Shown here one piece after another: positions 4,916 through 5,046 of a stretch of DNA of 5,046 bases. Location of the stretch: the NCBI GenBank assembly GCA_028692515.1, contig JAQUXG010000145.1, positions 1-5,046 on the forward strand, written 5' to 3'. Source of the stretch: Kiritimatiellales bacterium (GTDB lineage Bacteria; Verrucomicrobiota; Kiritimatiellia; Kiritimatiellales; Tichowtungiaceae). Position 1 is the first letter of the stretch; each line of letters begins with the position of its first letter. The translations under genes and the position numbers were made by a program. Under the pieces are notes generated by a model. It saw nothing but the letters and a program-made list of their open reading frames with translations, was not told the DNA's origin and did not search any database.

Positions 4916-4983
4916 GTCCGTTTTAAAGGCGGCGATGTTGCCGAAAAGCGTTTGGAGTTGAAAGAACAAACTGAAACGGACAG
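4914..4983 (-). repeat. 10-base inverted repeat in the glyS leader, proximal arm meeting the Shine-Dalgarno
   Basis: On the minus strand CTGTCCGTTT (4983-4974) is perfectly complementary to AAACGGACAG (4923-4914), with 50 bases between. A U-G pair (4984 with 4913) can extend the helix by one more base of the SD. The intervening RNA contains a small CGGC/GCCG hairpin (4943-4930). Folding would hide much of the glyS SD, so this could be a translational control element, though arms this far apart could also be fortuitous. No T-box features were recognised. Confidence 0.45.
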
Positions 4984-5009
4984 ACTGCCCCGCGTGAAAG
5001 AAAAACGAA

Positions 5010-5015
5010 ACTATA
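5010..5015 (-). promoter_or_regulatory. possible -10 element (TATAGT) for glyS
   Basis: TATAGT on the minus strand would start transcription near position 5003, giving a leader of about 100 bases that includes both arms of the inverted repeat. No recognisable -35 (only AAACGG) lies 17 bases upstream, and there is no extended -10. The rest of 4905-5046 shows no convincing gene: the minus-strand ATG at 5046 meets a stop after 11 codons. Confidence 0.2.
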
Positions 5016-5046
5016 AGCGATTTGAAGTGATTCCGTTTCTGGCCAT

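Noticed and set aside
3906..4961. 351-codon open frame on the plus strand opposite glyS
   Set aside because: It mirrors a strongly conserved synthetase on the minus strand. Its translation is dominated by low-complexity runs of A, V, F, G, D and E, typical of the antisense frame of GC-rich genes, and shows no recognisable domain.
4905..5046. T-box riboswitch in the glyS leader
   Set aside because: No T-box sequence, specifier loop or antiterminator was recognised, and the leader seems too short for one within the window.

Overview
The window is a bacterial chromosomal segment in which two housekeeping genes (a SlyD-like FKBP prolyl isomerase and a single-chain glycyl-tRNA synthetase, both on the minus strand) are interleaved with accessory genes on the plus strand. 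The taxonomic signal is weak. The intergenic gaps carry short tandem motifs with a roughly 9-base period (ACAGGATT, CGCAAAGA and TGTGTTCCG types) and a TTCCAA/TTGGAA palindrome. From memory, such motifs scatter through genomes of the PVC group (Kiritimatiellota, Verrucomicrobia, Lentisphaerae) and some other environmental phyla. I therefore lean towards a PVC-type environmental bacterium, with low confidence.

Layout. Positions 1-56 may hold the tail of an upstream gene. Positions 79-909 (+) encode an FRG-domain protein, which ends only 3 bases from the end of the convergent prolyl isomerase gene at 913-1332 (-). A 152-base divergent gap (1333-1484) contains a 12-base direct repeat and a promoter-like pair placed so close to the next ATG that the message may be leaderless. 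Positions 1485-2456 (+) are a compact cassette of three overlapping genes: UPF0175 putative antitoxin, DUF3368 PIN-like putative toxin, and a small HigA-like XRE regulator. A 93-base gap with two different tandem motifs leads to 2550-3248 (+), an AT-richer gene for a HEPN-like protein with an RNRLVH motif and a C-terminal coiled coil. The next gap (3249-3362) holds a palindrome, a strong minus-strand terminator and a third tandem motif that runs into the stop codon of glyS (3363-4904, -). The glyS leader (4905-5046) has a 10-base inverted repeat whose proximal arm runs into the Shine-Dalgarno sequence.

How the parts work together. UPF0175 and DUF3368 are a recognised antitoxin/PIN-nuclease pairing, and the overlaps show that the XRE gene is translated with them, probably as regulator or accessory antitoxin. 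The FRG protein, the PIN-like protein and the HEPN-like protein are all of types frequent in toxin-antitoxin or defence neighbourhoods, so 79-909 and 1485-3248 look like small cargo set among core genes. No recombinase, att site, tRNA, CRISPR array or insertion sequence is visible. A joint function for FRG, toxin-antitoxin and HEPN genes is inference only.
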